From contig JBBBDQ010000308.1 in NCBI GenBank assembly GCA_037127315.1, positions 1,929,001-1,993,000 of the forward strand: a DNA stretch of 64,000 nt, given 5' to 3'. Shown one piece after another: positions 52,968-63,545 of the stretch. The translations under genes were made by a program, and so were the position numbers. The notes beneath the pieces are model-generated. The model was not told the origin of the DNA. It did no database searches and worked only from the letters and a program-made list of their open reading frames with translations. Positions within the stretch are counted from its first letter, which is position 1. The number at the start of each line of letters is the position of its first letter. This stretch comes from Ascarosepion bandense (Eukaryota; Mollusca; Cephalopoda; Sepiida; Sepiidae).

Positions 52968-53125
52968 AAATAAATATTTGTTTCTGAATATTTTGTTACT
53001 TAGTAACAGAATATTTTGTGACTTAGTAACAGAATATTTTGTTACTTAGTAACAGAATATTTTGTTACTTAGTAACAGAATATTTTGTTATTTAGTAACA
53101 GAATATTCAGAAACAAATATTCTAA
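52968..53125. repeat. Palindromic 23-bp array with inverted flanks
   Basis: Five units of GAATATTTTGTTACTTAGTA-ACA, each with the palindrome GTTACTTAGTAAC. The array is enclosed by AATATTTGTTTCTGAATATT and its complement AATATTCAGAAACAAATATT. Confidence 0.9.
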
Positions 53126-53518
53126 TTAATGGCAAAAAAAAACTTGCAGGTGTTAAAACTGGTGATTATGGAAGAAGCACCGAACACAACGATCTTAATT
53201 TGGCTTGAAGTTATTAATCGAAGAGGTGAGTTTCAATTCGATTTGGGTTCGTTATATTCACTTACGAGAAAATACCCTTGAAAAAGATATAAAGCCAATT
53301 CGTCTTTCCCACTTCTAGATATTGGTCAATAAGCAAGACTTGTGGGAGTGAATCATAAATTATCATAATAAAAACTAATCAATGATTTGTTTCCATACTA
53401 ATATTGTATAAGTTTTTATTTATTAATGTAAAATACATTAAATGTACCACAAGACCCAAAGTTGATTGTCTAAGCCTTGCTTAGATGTGGTATAAGGCCG
53501 AAAGCATGAAATAACCAG
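53126..53518 (+). mobile_element. Decayed SINE S1 fragment and unassigned sequence
   Basis: 53228-53340 has TCACTTACGAGAAAATACCC...AAGATAT in S1 order. The rest is unrecognised. Confidence 0.45.
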
Positions 53519-53668
53519 TGAGGATCGAACTCACTACTCAGTTTTAATAAGTTCTAGCGAATCAGGTTTGCAAACACGTCATGGTGCCTTTAAATAAACT
53601 GCATCTGTTACCAGTGATATGTTATGGAATTTTTTTTATTTAATTTCTCCTTTTTTAAACTGAATATG
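53519..53668 (-). repeat. Repeat block F with tRNA-like T-arm
   Basis: 150 bp, nearly the same at 57856-58015. On the minus strand AGTGAGTTCGATCCTCACT forms a perfect T-arm-like stem-loop. In both places it directly adjoins the (GAA)n tail of an RTE-like LINE. Confidence 0.7.
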
Positions 53669-54200
53669 AGTCTTCTTCTTCTTCTTCTTCTTCTTCTTCT
53701 TCTTCTTCTTCTTCTTCTTCTTCTATTTGCCCTCTCCCCTCAGGATGTAGGCAGACATGAACTTCCACTTGACTTTATCTTTTGTGGTTCTCAATAATTT
53801 TTCTCTTGGTATCACTTCTAAACCCCGTTTCGCTATCCATTTGCTCAGATCTAACAAGTACATCTCGCATTGCTTTCCCCTGTCTCTCCTTCCCTTTATC
53901 CGACCTGTGAGTATTAAATTATCCAGACTCTCCTTTCTCATTACGTGTCCCAGGCATCTCATTTGTCTCTTCCTGATATTTAGTGTCAGTTTTCTTGTCG
54001 TTTGCATTCTTTCCAACACCTCATCGTTGCACACGTGCCCCGTCCATGGTATGCTAAGCTTCTTTCTGTAAAACCACATTTCTGTTCCCTCAAGCCTCTT
54101 CTTCATCCTTGAAGTCGTCCAGCATTCACTTTCATACAGAAGGATATATATCACATAGCAATCCAGCACTCTTTACTTTGTTTCTAATGAGATTTTCCCG
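53669..54200 (-). mobile_element. RTE-like LINE, diverged copy with (GAA)n tail
   Basis: 148 codons: LDCYVIYILLYESECWTTSR, FYRKKLSIPWTGHVCNDEV, KRQMRCLGHVMRKESLDNL, GRRDRGKQCEMYLLDLSKW. It is more diverged from the others than they are from each other, so it may be a separate subfamily. The tail is about 18 GAA units (53669-53723). Confidence 0.88.
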
Positions 54201-54204
54201 TCTT

Positions 54205-54480
54205 CTTCTTCTTCGCTTGGGCGATCATGTCTCTTTCGATCCATGACTAGGGAGAAGATTTTCCCGCAGTAAGTTGCCATTTCTTTCTGCAGTAGACTGG
54301 CTGGCAACCAGGGCTATAGAACGCAATCTTTTCTGCTATTCAAGCCGTAGCTGAAAGGATAAGAGATGGATTAAAATATTTCTCTCGGGTATTTGCGCGT
54401 AAGTGAATGCAACGATTTCAACTGGAATTCGAACTCGGCTCTCCAACTTCTTATTCTGAATCGATACCCATTAAAGTAAA
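54205..54480 (-). mobile_element. SINE S1 with GAA-type tail
   Basis: S1 in reverse from CGCTTGGGCGATCATGTCTC to GAATCGATACCCATTAAAG. Its 3' end runs into GAAGAAGAAGAAGACGGG, unlike the ACTG tails of other S1 copies. Confidence 0.82.
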
Positions 54481-55140
54481 ATTCCACATCGTAAACAATT
54501 TCATTACAGATTCGAAAACGGTTCCCAATTTCCATTTTGCTAACCGCTATGGCATCAAATGATTCATTCCAAGTTTAGCTTGAATCCATCTGTACTCAAT
54601 AAATAGAACCTCAATAAACGAAATATTCCTCCAAAGTCGTTGATCGACACACAATTAGTCATTTAGACTGTTTGACCTTTGCTACTGTCCTTTCAAAATG
54701 TCGCTCGTTTCGGCAATGATCTCTCTTGGGGGTCATCCCAATGTGAAGCAATTATGGTAAGTGCCATTCGGCGCCAACTGTTGATGGTGGGGAACGACTG
54801 AGCAATAGCCAACAGCAGAATAGGTTAGGTTTCTTCTTTGCATTACAGGATGTGCAGAAGAGACATGCGCAAAGCTATAAACATGGTATCTATTAAGGAG
54901 GTTCTTATCTAAGAAAATGCTCGGTAGTAGCTTTACTCCGCTGTCCACTCAAGAACGGTGAAAATAATACCGGTGTTAGAATCGGTTGGGTTCATTATGA
55001 TTTAGCCGGTCAGATGATGGGGATGTTGATCTAGGCTGAAGAGCGTCATTGTTTGACTTCCAAAAGACCGATTTTGAATGAAGGGGTCGGCAAGAAAGAG
55101 ATGTGCAGGAGGTGTACGCGCGTGTGTGGATTGTTGCTAT
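54481..55140. other. Unassigned; no gene recognised
   Basis: A 71-codon minus-strand ORF (54948-54733) shows no known motif. The composition is more balanced than the surroundings. Confidence 0.35.
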
Positions 55141-55427
55141 AGAAAATTAAACATAGAAATATATGTAGGTGTAATGTCTCCGGGTATGTTTGAAAGGCGA
55201 AGCCGAGAACGATAGCTGGAAAAGGGGAAGAAAATGAATGAAGGGATATGGAAAGAGAGAAGAGAAAGAAAGAGTTATTGAAGAAGGAGAAAGAGATGAA
55301 TATAACGGAAAATTAAAAGAGAGGGAGAGAGAAAGAGAATGAGAGCGAGAGAAATAAAGAAAAGAAAGGAAAAAGGAAGCGAAGAGAAACGATAGATAGA
55401 GAACATTATAAATGTATATGTTGATGT

Positions 55428-55467
<40 letters not shown>

Positions 55468-55560
55468 AGAAAAAGAAAGAAAGAAAGAATAACAGCCTGG
55501 AGAAAAGAAAAAAGAGGTAAAAATGACATTATGAAATATCAACTACGTTAGGGATAGAGA
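55141..55560. repeat. GA-rich low-complexity sequence with (TA)n
   Basis: Polypurine on the plus strand at 55195-55400, (TA)n at 55431-55462. The 131-codon minus ORF is low complexity. Confidence 0.8.
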
Positions 55561-55589
55561 CGGTGGAGAAAGAGAATAATAAAGTGAGA

Positions 55590-55790
55590 ACATTGGTTGG
55601 TTGGTTTGTTTTTATGGCAAATCAACCTCGGCGGGTCATTTATTGCCAAAAAATCTTTATTTATTTATTTATTTATTTATTTATTGCTGGTAATACCTTT
55701 TTCTTTCAACAATTTATTGTTGTTGATATAAGTTTTGTGTCTAGTAATACATTTTTCTTTTCGAGTATCAAGATTCATTGGGATTTGTTT
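55590..55790 (+). repeat. Unclassified repeat U1, diverged fragment
   Basis: ATGGCAAATCAACCTCGGCG, CATTTATTGCC and TTGTGTCTAGTAATACATTT in U1 order, with (TTTA)n at 55658-55684. Confidence 0.55.
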
Positions 55791-55814
55791 TTAAGGGCAG
55801 GGTCCCCAAGTCCT

Positions 55815-55978
55815 ACCCGTGTTATTTAACCCATAACTGGAGGGAAGGGACGGATTAATACCTTTTCCAAGGGTACCAGTGCTTAAGTGAATGCAGGGTA
55901 TTCAACTGGATTTCAAACACGGATCACCGATTTCTCTTTCCGAGCCGATATCCACTGCACCACGACGCACATCCGTCA
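55815..55978 (-). mobile_element. SINE S1 5' half, fused to 5S rRNA
   Basis: From GTTATTTAACCCATAACTGG to CGATATCCACTGCACCACGA and CGCACATCC, the S1 head in reverse. Only 7 bp separate its 5' end from the 5S sequence. Confidence 0.85.
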
Positions 55979-55984
55979 CTATAC

Positions 55985-56097
55985 ACTTACAGCACCTGGT
56001 ATTCCCAAGCGGTCACCCATCTAAGTACTGACCAGGATTAACGTTGCTTCAGTGATCGAGCGAGAACCGGTGTATTCAACGTGATAGGCCGTAAGCC
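55985..56097 (-). rRNA. 5S rRNA pseudogene / 5S-derived SINE head
   Basis: The minus strand starts GGCTTACGGCC and has ATCACGTTGAATACACCGGT, GATCACTGAAG, CCTGGTCAGTACTTAGATGG and GTGACCGCTTGGGAATACCA, then GGTGCTGTAAG. This is 5S rRNA over its whole length, 113 nt against about 118-120, with about 5 nt missing after ACTGAAG. The internal promoter boxes are mostly kept. It lies head-on to an S1 SINE in the same orientation. Most likely a retroposed copy and not a working gene. Confidence 0.93.
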
Positions 56098-56189
56098 GAA
56101 AGTGAGAAGAGAAAAAGAAAATGAAATGAAAGCAGGTGGAGGGGGGGTAAATAATAGAAAAAAAGAGTGAAATTGAAACTATAAAAAGA

Positions 56190-56655
56190 GCCTTCTTAAA
56201 TCACTGGTGCCCCTGCCACAGGAGTTTACTCGTGCAACCAGACTGGCAACTGGATCCCGGTCCCACTCATTCACAGATCAACCAAATGTAGCCGACAATT
56301 CTACTCCATCAGCTTCTTTATTCGCACTTCTCGCCTATGGAACTCTCTTCCATATTCTTACTTTCCTGGCGGCTACAACCTCCAGAAATTTAAATGCAAT
56401 GCCAATACCCATCTTTTAACCACTTGACTCTAGTTCTTTCTACATCAACCTGTACATCCTTTCCTTTCTCTCTACCTTTGCAACTGTCACCACACGTGTA
56501 TTCTCATCCTTCTCTTGCTCCCTTCTCGGACACCCCCTGTAACTGGTTCTTCTTTCTCTTTACTCTCCTCCTATCTAATCTTTTTCTCTTATGTAGCCCC
56601 CTGCGCATCAGTGACGTTACCGCCTTGCTTGGGGTGAAACGATTAAAAAAATATG
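56190..56655 (+). mobile_element. Jockey-like LINE 3' end
   Basis: HWCPCHRSLL-type frame, then EFTRATRLATGSRSHSFT, FFIRTSRLWNSLPYS-type and GGYNLQKFKCNANTHLLTT in shifted frames. Ends in CGCCTTGCTTGGGGTGAAAC and GATTAAAAAA. Confidence 0.85.
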
Positions 56656-56826
56656 CATATTGCTGTTTTCAATTATATTTGTGAAGAAAAAAGCGAAAAG
56701 AAAGAAAGAAATAAAGAAAAAAAAAGAAATTGAAGACAGAGAGAAAGACAAAAAGAACAAATGAAATGAGAGCGAAAAGAAAGGGATTGTAAGAAGGAAA
56801 ACAATACGAGAAAAAGAGAGAGAAGG

Positions 56827-56875
<49 letters not shown>

Positions 56876-57004
56876 TACTGTTAATTATATATAAAAGTAC
56901 AACTGTTTCATATAGAAAGAAAAAACAAAGAATGAGTTAAAGAAAAAAAGGGAAAAAAGAAACAATGAGATAAATAAAAAGGAAAAAAGAAAGAAATTAA
57001 ATAG
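56656..57004. other. Purine-rich low-complexity sequence
   Basis: GAAAGAAAGAAAT-type sequence, (TA)n and (GA)n at 56826-56875. No gene. Confidence 0.8.
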
Positions 57005-57527
57005 AGAGAATTTGAATTTGAGTTTTGTTAAACGGCATATCAACCTCTGTGGTTATTTAATCCCAAAAATGTTGGGGTTTAAGGTATTTTTCTTTGATAT
57101 TCGGTTATAGGGAAAAGATTGATTTAGTCAGATTTTGATGAAAGTTTTTTGTTTTTATTCTTTTTGTATTCAAAAATGTTTTGCTGAGAATAATTTTTTT
57201 CCTTCAAAAATTTGTTATGGTAATAATTTTTTCTTCAAAAATGTATTGTTAGTAATATTTTTCCTTCAAAAATGTATATTTTCTTTAAAAGTCTATTTTT
57301 ATTCATATATTTCTATAAAAGTGTATGTTTATATTTTCATAGTGTTTTGACCCCGGTTTGGGAAATAACTATTTGCCTATAGCTTTGACCCTAACAGGTG
57401 TTACCACTCCGGGTCAGAGTGGGCCTGAGAACAACAGCAACTAGGAGGTGGTTCCATGCTCCTCATGTAACTTTCCAATCAGAGGTCTTGCTGCCGGATG
57501 CTGTTTACTGTCATACCTAGGGCCTAA
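57005..57527 (+). repeat. Unclassified repeat U1, copy 2
   Basis: End-to-end match to 42786-43313, including GACCCCGGTTTGGG, CACTCCGGGTCAGAGTG and CTTGCTGCCGGATGC. The 71-codon ORF inside is F/Y-rich and not shared with the other copy. Confidence 0.85.
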
Positions 57528-57855
57528 ATAGAGAGAGAAGGAAAGAAGTTATAATGAGAAAAGAAAGAAAAAATGGTAGAAAGTGAGGTACTGGTAATTA
57601 GACATGAAAGTACAGTTTGCTTATATTTGTTTCATGTAGGTGAAAGAAAAAATGGATGAAAGAAAAAGAATGAGAAATTAAGTGGAATAAAGGAGAGAAT
57701 GAAAGAAAGAATATAAATTGAAAGAATTTTGAGGAAGAGAAGAAAAAAAAGAATGTTAAGAAAGAATTAGAGAATCTAGAGAAAAGCGTGCCAAAGATAT
57801 AGCGATTTTCTAAGCGTAGCTAAGATGGGCACCGGTCCGAAAGTATGGGGCACCC
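57528..57855. other. Purine-rich sequence, no gene
   Basis: GAAAGAAAAAATGG-type stretches only. Confidence 0.6.
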
Positions 57856-58015
57856 ATTGAGGATCGAACTCACTACTCAGTTTTAATAAGTTCTAGCGAA
57901 CCAGGTTTGCAAACACGTCATGGTGCCTTTAAATAAACTGCATCTGTTACCAGTGATATTTTATGGAATTTTTTTATTTATTTAATTTCTCCTTTTTTAA
58001 ACTGAATATGAGTTT
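57856..58015 (-). repeat. Repeat block F, copy 2
   Basis: Nearly identical to 53519-53668, again directly beside an RTE-like (GAA)n tail. Confidence 0.7.
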
Positions 58016-58735
58016 TCTTCTTCTTCTTCTTCTTCTTCTTCTATTTGCCCTGTCCCTTCAGGACGTAGGCGATCATGGCTTTCTACGTCTTCCTATCCTT
58101 GGTGGCTCTTAGCACGCCTTCTCCTGTTACACCATGTAATTCTCGTTCCATCATCCACCTGATTAGGTCCTTCAAATATGTTAACTGCTGCTGTCCCTTG
58201 TCTCTTTTTCCCTCTATTCTAGCCAGTTAGTATCAGGTTCTCCAAGGCCTCTTTCCTCATTGCATATCCCAGGAACTTCAGCTGTCTTTTCCTGATGCTC
58301 AGTATTAATTTCCTTTTCGTTTCCATAATTTTCAAAACCTCGTCATTGCTCACATGCTCGATCTATGATATTCGCAGCATCCTTCTGTAGAACCACATTT
58401 CAATTACTTCAAGTTCTTTTTTCATCTTTGATGATATTCTCCAGTATTCAGTGCCATATTGAAGAACTGACATCACATAGCAATCAAACACTCTCTTCTT
58501 TAATTTTAGCGAAATTTTCTTGTTTTTTAAAAACTTTACTCAACTTCTGGAATGCTTCCTTCGCCATGCCAATTCGCCTTCGGATGTCGCACTTTCCGTC
58601 TTCTGTTATAACACTTCCCAGGTATTTAAATTTTTGTACCGGCTTGATTTTAGTATCCCCCACCTGTAATCGGCATATTGGGCTGCCCTTTTTGCTGATG
58701 ACCATGCATTCGCTTAGAGAAACATTCTTGCTAAC
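58016..58735 (-). mobile_element. RTE-like LINE 3' portion, longest N-terminal reach
   Basis: Minus strand: ECMVISKKGSPICRLQV, KPVQKFKYLGSVITEDGKCD, RRIGMAKEAFQKLSKVFKK, then shifted frames with FYRRMLRIS, KRKLILSIRKRQLK and LKGQGK, and a (GAA)n tail (58016-58043). The 194-codon plus-strand ORF is an antisense shadow. Confidence 0.9.
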
Positions 58736-58871
58736 CATTGCGTCACATCGAGGCACCTATGGAAAAATAAATATATCGAATAGACAGAAAGACAAGAAAC
58801 CATGTTGGTTATGTCAATGTTTGCTGGGTTTAATTTTTTGTATGGGGCACTTAGGAACTAAACCATTTATT

Positions 58872-58985
58872 CTTCTTCTATGTTCTGTGCCCATTCAGAA
58901 TGTGCGTGGATATGGCACTCTACAGCTTCCGATCCTTTGTGGCTCATAGCTAAGTTTGTCTTTTCAACATCTCTTCAAGTTGCTG
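58872..58985 (-). mobile_element. RTE-like LINE extreme 3' end, diverged
   Basis: CTTCTTCTATGTTCTGTGCC, then TTTGTGGCTCATAGC match the last ~80 bp of the family (reverse of ...RATRDRET...). Confidence 0.5.
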
Positions 58986-59059
58986 TTTTAGAATCTTTTT
59001 GGGGAGGTATTCGATGTTTGCCTCTTTACCTCTGTGCTTACTGTCTGATATTTCCCGGA

Positions 59060-59060
59060 A

Positions 59061-59118
<58 letters not shown>

Positions 59119-59127
59119 TTATTTATT
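59060..59127. repeat. (TA)n-(TTTA)n
   Basis: About 26 TA units and four TTTA units. Confidence 0.95.
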
Positions 59128-59131
59128 TATT

Positions 59132-59262
59132 TTCTAAACATATACTGTTAAATATAAGAGACAATGAATGTCTATTATGTTTAATCATGAGCCGTTCTAA
59201 ACATCGTATTTTGGCTTTAATTTCAGTTGAAAATAAAACAAAAATTCTCCAACATTTGGATA
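59132..59262 (+). repeat. Copy of the internal block of the 27.8-kb TIR element
   Basis: Nearly identical to 27982-28115 (ACATATACTGTTAAATATAA, TTTAATCATGAGCCG and AATTCTCCAA). Confidence 0.88.
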
Positions 59263-59386
59263 ATTTTTTATTAATTTGGTTCTAAGCTTTAAATCACCTT
59301 TAAATCCGGTCATAACACGTTAAATTGCATTTGAATACATGGTTATGTTGTCATTTCGCGCTATCACGCTGTGTGACGTCATTAAT

Positions 59387-59497
59387 GTTTTGGACGTTGT
59401 TAAATTTTTTTTTCTTCGTTCCTTATTCACTCGTATATATATATATATATATATATATATACGAATAAGGACGAAGAAAATAACGTTCAAAACATTC
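59387..59497. repeat. Inverted repeat around (TA)n
   Basis: AATGTTTTGGACGTTGTTAA...CTTCGTTCCTTATTC and its near-complement GAATAAGGACGAAGAAAATA-ACGTTCAAAACATT enclose 59435-59461. Confidence 0.8.
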
Positions 59498-59499
59498 AT

Positions 59500-60360
59500 T
59501 TCGTTTACCAATGGGATCGCCTCTTAGCGCCGTTCTCACTTGTTTATTTTTAAAATTTCTGGAAAGGGAACCGTTTCAGAAACATTTTACCCCAAACGTC
59601 TCCTACTTCAGATATATAGACGACTCATTTCTAATCTATCTAGAAACTACTAATATAGCAGGTCTTGTCAATAAACTCAATAACATTGAATCTACAATCG
59701 ACTTTACCTTCGTAACTGAATCTGATCAAACTCTTCCTTTCTTAGATATATTACACAAAAATATCAATAAACTCAATTTTGATGTCTGTAGAAAAGCTAC
59801 CAACAAAAATGACCTGATCAATTTCTATTCTAACCACTCTTCCAAAATCAAATCTGGTATCATCATAGACTTCTTTTTGAGAACACTAAGAATCTGCAGC
59901 CCACAAAATTTATCAAAAGAAAAAAATACATAGAAAACACATTCAGAAACTTACAGTAACCGTATCAATTTATTTACAATGCAAAAAGAAAGGTACAAAA
60001 ATATACAATCACAACAAAAGCAACATTATTAACAATAATAATTTAAACAATAACAGATACATTATACTACCCACCAACTTCATTGCATCTACTCTCCAAA
60101 ACAATTCATTCCATCTAAAAAAAACACATAGTAACAACTACCTCGAATATATATATAACATAGAATATTTGGTATTTCAGTCAGGTAAATTCCATTAGAG
60201 ACGAACTCAAAAGAACTCATGGTTAAATTTATTTAGTTAGTTTAACAAAGGAATATAATAAAAAAAAACAAAAGAAATAAATAAAAATATAGATAAAGCA
60301 TAAACGGAAAAAAAGAAGAAAGGAAGCTCAAGTTAACGTCTTAGATCGACACCAGCGTCT
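59500..60360 (+). pseudogene. Penelope-like reverse transcriptase, C-terminal part
   Basis: 140 open codons (59511-59933): MGSPLSAVLTCLFLKFLERE, YFRYIDDSFLIYLE with the YxDD catalytic box, then NIESTIDFTFVTESDQTLPF, LDILHKNI and FDVCRKATNKNDLINFYSNH. These blocks (GSPLSxxL, RYxDD, LPFLD, RKxT) are those of Penelope-like RTs. Downstream, 59940-60360 continues in broken frames without a clear GIY-YIG domain. The N-terminal half is missing; the frame starts just after the inverted repeat. Confidence 0.9.
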
Positions 60361-60640
60361 ATTGCAATTTATCTGTTTTCTTTAAAAAAAACATGACATG
60401 GAAATTTAACATTAAATTTAGTTTTAAAGATGGACGAGGAAATGTTTTTTAGATTACCGTTACAGATATCTATTCTCGATATGGGCACCTGAGTGTCTGC
60501 ATGTGATTCTTTCCTGGATGATCTTGAATATTGACTGTTGTATCGTTTGGGTCTGACGAGCAGCAAGTTTTGGCTGCGAAATATGTATTACCCATGAAAC
60601 CGTAGAATATCTTTTCTAAAGTATATATATATATATCCAT
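60361..60640. other. Unassigned sequence
   Basis: (TA)n at 60620-60636. A 65-codon minus-strand ORF has no known motif. Confidence 0.4.
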
Positions 60641-61350
60641 GCTGAACAGCTGTGATACAGCGAACCAAGCTTGTCAGCAGATGTTTTATTTATGCTCTCG
60701 CTAGCCGATTGAACACTATAAAGGATGAAATTTTTATAAACAGCAGTTATTTATATAACGATATATTCTCTGGTTACCGTATTGAACGCCCGTTCGGTGC
60801 GGTTACAAGATCGAACACACTCAACTGCTGGCGTATTTAAATTTCGTAAAACATTACACGCTATTAAATCTGCCTTTCACCGACGTGCGCCAATGGCCTG
60901 GTGGGTGAATCTCCGTCTGCTGAGAAATCAATCGGGTTTCAAATAAACTTGAGATTGTAGTTTGGACATGTTCTAAAGTATAATTCATAATATATATATA
61001 TATATATATATATGTGTGGGGGTGTACTCTCGCTTGGTATTAAGCACTATAGAGAGGAGAAATTTTCAAATTTTCGTAAACAGTAGTCATTTACGGTTTT
61101 ACAATATGTTCTCTGGTTACCGTGTTGAACGCCCGTTCGGTGCAGTTACAAGATCGAACACTCTCAACTGCTGGCGTATTTAAATTTCGTAAAAACATTA
61201 CACGCTATGAAATCTGCATTTCGCTGATGTGCGCCAATAACTTGGTGGGTGAATCTCCGACGGCTGACAAATCAGTTGGGTTTCAGTCCCGGCTTGAGAC
61301 AAACGTTTAATCTAGCCGCACTAAAAAAACTAGGAAACAGGCCTGTCTGC
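60641..61350 (+). mobile_element. SINE S3-related units, tandem pair
   Basis: 60690-60955 and 61020-61345 share TTCTCTGGTTACCGTRTTGA, ACGCCCGTTCGGTGC, CGAACAC...CTCAACTGCTGGCG, CATTACACGCTAT and a tRNA-like GGTGGGTGAATCTCC. The S3-type end GCTGTGATACAGCGAACC (60653) precedes unit 1, and ACAGGCCTGTCTGCG (61334) ends unit 2. (TA)n at 60990-61013 separates them. Confidence 0.72.
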
Positions 61351-61477
61351 GAGTGATTTATATACACATATTTAGCACTTACTTGCTACCCATACTAATA
61401 ACTTGTATATTCAATACTTTGTGCATGAAATATTTTTTAAACTTTCTGTTAGTCCAACCAGTGCCTCGAGTACTCTC

Positions 61478-61478
61478 G

Positions 61479-61534
<56 letters not shown>

Positions 61535-61620
61535 AGTACTATTCAAAATATCCCCCTTTTTAATTCATAGTCATACGTCTATCTCTCTGTTCACTATCTA
61601 TCTATCTATGAAAAAGAATA
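61478..61620. repeat. (CTAT)n
   Basis: About 14 units at 61478-61534 and a short second run near 61595. Confidence 0.95.
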
Positions 61621-61698
61621 GATAGATGTTTATAGACCATCTTAGACATGAACGGAGAGGGAGAGGATCCAGAAAAACATGTGAATATAGAAAAAAAG

Positions 61699-61736
<38 letters not shown>

Positions 61737-62360
61737 GAGGAGGAGGAGGAGGAGGAAGGGGAGAGATATCCAATGAATCCAAATGGAATAGCAAAGATAT
61801 TATGGAGCAGAAAAACTGCATAATTCGGTGCGTCCGTGGTTTGTGGGGCAGACACATGTGTCCATGTGACTCTGCATTCATATGTGTGTGCCTTAAAGCA
61901 CATTTGCGAGTGTGATCATGGTTGTACGCGCGTAAACTTGTGCAGAGAGAGAGAGAGAAAGAGAGCGATAGTAAGAGTGAGATGGTATAGCAATGAAGCA
62001 ACCAAATGCCAGGAGGCATTTGTTCCTACGCGTAATTCAGTGTCAAAACATCTATTTACGGAAGGTCGATGCAGAGTTATCGACTGGACAATCAAGTGGG
62101 ACAAAAGCCTGGACAAGTCAGTTTCGCCTATCGCTTCAGATACAAATTAACCTTGTCGCTGCCTCGACAACCCTAGAGTTGAAAAGGGACAACGCATCGA
62201 ACGATTCTTTCAAGTTTTGTAAGAGAAAAGATATTGTCAATTCTGCATGACAGGTATTCAAGAGAATTTCGAATTATGCTTGGTGGTGAAAACGATAGCA
62301 AGTTTTCCTTCCGAAATTTGCTAGCACTGTTGAATTTTTTATCAGTTTCTTCATATCAAT
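61621..62360. other. Low-complexity GA/GGA tract and unassigned sequence
   Basis: (GA)n at 61706-61732, (GGA)n at 61733-61757, GA-rich at 61943-61965. The overlapping ORFs at 61.8-62.25 kb show no family. Confidence 0.5.
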
Positions 62361-62379
62361 TATTGCTTGTCTAATCTGC

Positions 62380-62741
62380 CGTTCGTGTGTCCATTAAATA
62401 TTGTTGCCATTTCTATTTGGGTGCTTCTGATATTTATCTCGAGATTCTAAACAAAATCCAAAGAAAGATATGGAATGTTATCGATCCTGACTTTGCATCT
62501 CGACTTCTGTCTCTTTCTCACCGGCGTTATGTGGCTTCCCTCTGTCTTTTCTACAGATATTTTTGCGGCAACAGCTCTGTCAAGGTTCCTTCCTTGTTGC
62601 TCTGACCACATGTATTTAAGTGTTCTAGTAGATTCATATCCAGGTTTCACCGTTTTACGGATGAAATAGTTAAATGTAACTGCCACTTTACCCCCAGGTC
62701 ACTCCTGTGGAACACCCTTCCGTTTATTAGCTTCCCGGAAA
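62380..62741 (+). mobile_element. Jockey-like LINE, 5' half of an interrupted copy
   Basis: SIKYCCHFYLGASDIYLEIL, IQRKIWNVIDPDFASRLLSL, RRYVASLCLFYRYF, then shifted frames to LLWNTLPFISFPE. It ends in CCCGGAAA at the RTE-like insertion. Continues at 63546. Confidence 0.85.
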
Positions 62742-63545
62742 GCGTCTTCTTTTTTATGTGCCTTGTACTTATTCCTGGCGGTTCTTAGCACGCTTTCTCC
62801 TGTTACACAACTCAAGCCCCGTTCTGTCATCCACCTGCTCAGGCCCTTCAAATACGTTATCTACTGCTTTTCTCTGTCTCTTTTGCCCTCTATCTGGCCT
62901 GTTAGTATCAGGTTCTTTAAGCCCTCCTTCCTCATTTCATATCTCACAGACTTCACTTGCCTCTTCCTGTTGCTCAATATTAATTTCCTTTTCGTTTCCA
63001 TTCTTTCCAACACCTTATCATTTCTCACATGCTCAATCCATGAAATCCACAGCATCCTTCTGTAGAACCACATATCAGCTGCTTCAAGTTTTTTTTTCAT
63101 CTTTGATGATATTGTCCAGCCTTCACTGCCATATTGAAGAACTGACATCACATATACAATCTAGTACTTTCAAGTGAAATTTTCCTGTGTCTTAGTACTT
63201 TACTCAGCTTCTAGAACGCATCCTTTGCCATACTAATTCGCCTTCGGATTTCTGTGTCGCACTTTCTGTCTTCTTTCAGAACACTTCCCAGGTATTTAAA
63301 TTTTCGTACATGTATTTGGCATATTGGGCTGCTCCGTTTGCTGATGACCATGCACTCGGTTTTCTTGCAGTTTATTTGTAATCTTTATTTGTCACTCACT
63401 TCAACTACCTTCTGTAGGAGGTCCTGTAGATTCCTTTCTGTGGCTGCCACCAAAAACTGTATAAACTGCGTACTTTATGTTATTCAAATTGTGGCCTCCA
63501 ATTACAATTCCTGGTATAACATCTAGGGTTCTTAAAATAGTTTCG
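62742..63545 (-). mobile_element. RTE-like LINE inserted in the Jockey-like copy
   Basis: Minus strand: MMSVLQYGSEGWTISSKMKK, FYRRMLWISWIEHVRNDKV, METKRKLILSNRKRQVK, upstream KFKYLG- and VISKRS-like parts in other frames. Flanked by CCCGGAAA at 62734-62741 and 63546-63553. The GAA tail is short (AAAAAAGAAGACGC). Confidence 0.9.

Noticed and set aside
54733..54948. 71-codon minus-strand ORF as a host gene
   Set aside because: No homologous motif, no second exon and no splice or promoter evidence.
55985..56097. Functional 5S rRNA gene
   Set aside because: An internal ~5-nt deletion and the direct fusion to a SINE favour a retroposed copy.
58365..58949. 194-codon plus-strand ORF
   Set aside because: Antisense to the RTE-like LINE; the same antisense frame appears at other copies.
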